Assembly: GCA_003511785.1 (NCBI GenBank)
Contig: DOIS01000029.1
Span: 1 to 5,033, forward strand
Length of the DNA: 5,033 nt
Direction: 5' to 3'
DNA from: Paracoccaceae bacterium
Lineage (GTDB): Bacteria > Pseudomonadota > Alphaproteobacteria > Rhodobacterales > Rhodobacteraceae
The notes under the pieces are model-generated. The model was given only the letters and a program-made list of their open reading frames with translations, had not been told where the DNA came from and made no database searches. A program made the position numbers and the translations under genes. Of this stretch, positions 5,012 through 5,033 are shown piece after piece. Within the stretch, counting starts at the first letter, position 1, and each line of letters begins with the position of its first letter.

Positions 5012-5033
5012 GCTTCTTTCTGGTTGCAAATAC
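5012..5033 (+). repeat. Intergenic element GCTTCTTTCTGGTT, copy 2, cut by the window edge
   Basis: GCTTCTTTCTGGTT (5012-5025) followed by GCAAATAC repeats, in inverted orientation, the sequence at 1872-1859 that is followed by TCGATATAC. The match is 14 identical bases, then a looser tail ending in ATAC in both. If the elements are the same family, CCCGGGG-like bases would be expected just beyond the right edge. The role is unknown. Confidence 0.5.

Overview
The window is GC-rich, tightly packed chromosomal DNA. It most likely comes from an alphaproteobacterium of the Rhodobacteraceae/Rhodobacterales type. This rests on protein-level recognition (a YcjX-family GTPase-like protein, TruA, a DUF1007 + NicO metal-transport pair, and an ACAD10/11-like acyl-CoA dehydrogenase), on codon use, and on intergenic sequences that resemble ones I recall from that group. 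No database search was possible.

Layout, left to right. (1) 1-817, minus strand: N-terminal 272 residues of a YcjX/DUF463 P-loop protein that runs off the left edge. (2) 923-1693, plus strand: complete truA (tRNA pseudouridine-38/39/40 synthase), divergent from ycjX. (3) 1694-2014: a 321-base non-coding gap between the convergent 3' ends of truA and the transporter gene. It is unusually rich in inverted repeats, with at least six hairpin-forming elements and some mutually exclusive pairings. (4) 2932-2015 and 3567-2917, both minus strand: a two-gene operon with a 16-base overlap. It encodes a secreted DUF1007 protein with a textbook EF-hand loop, followed by a NicO/RcnA-type membrane transporter with a His/Cys-rich loop. 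This is the arrangement of the ZevA/ZevB metal-uptake type. (5) 4887-3673, minus strand: an acyl-CoA dehydrogenase frame of 404 codons with a good Shine-Dalgarno site, interrupted at codon 43 by an in-frame TGA where relatives, as I recall, have Trp. (6) 4888-5033: the dehydrogenase 5' region, with three closely spaced palindromes. At its right edge is the start of a 14-base sequence that also occurs, inverted, in the truA-transporter gap.

Working together: the DUF1007 and NicO proteins very probably act as one periplasmic-capture and membrane-transport unit for a divalent metal (Ni, Co or Zn; the sequence does not say which). TruA, YcjX and the dehydrogenase have no evident functional link to that pair. 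I do not see a defence system, mobile element, CRISPR array, tRNA or rRNA. The items most worth a second look are the single-base TGA interruption, the hairpin-packed gap, the paired palindromes upstream of the dehydrogenase, and the shared 14-base intergenic element.
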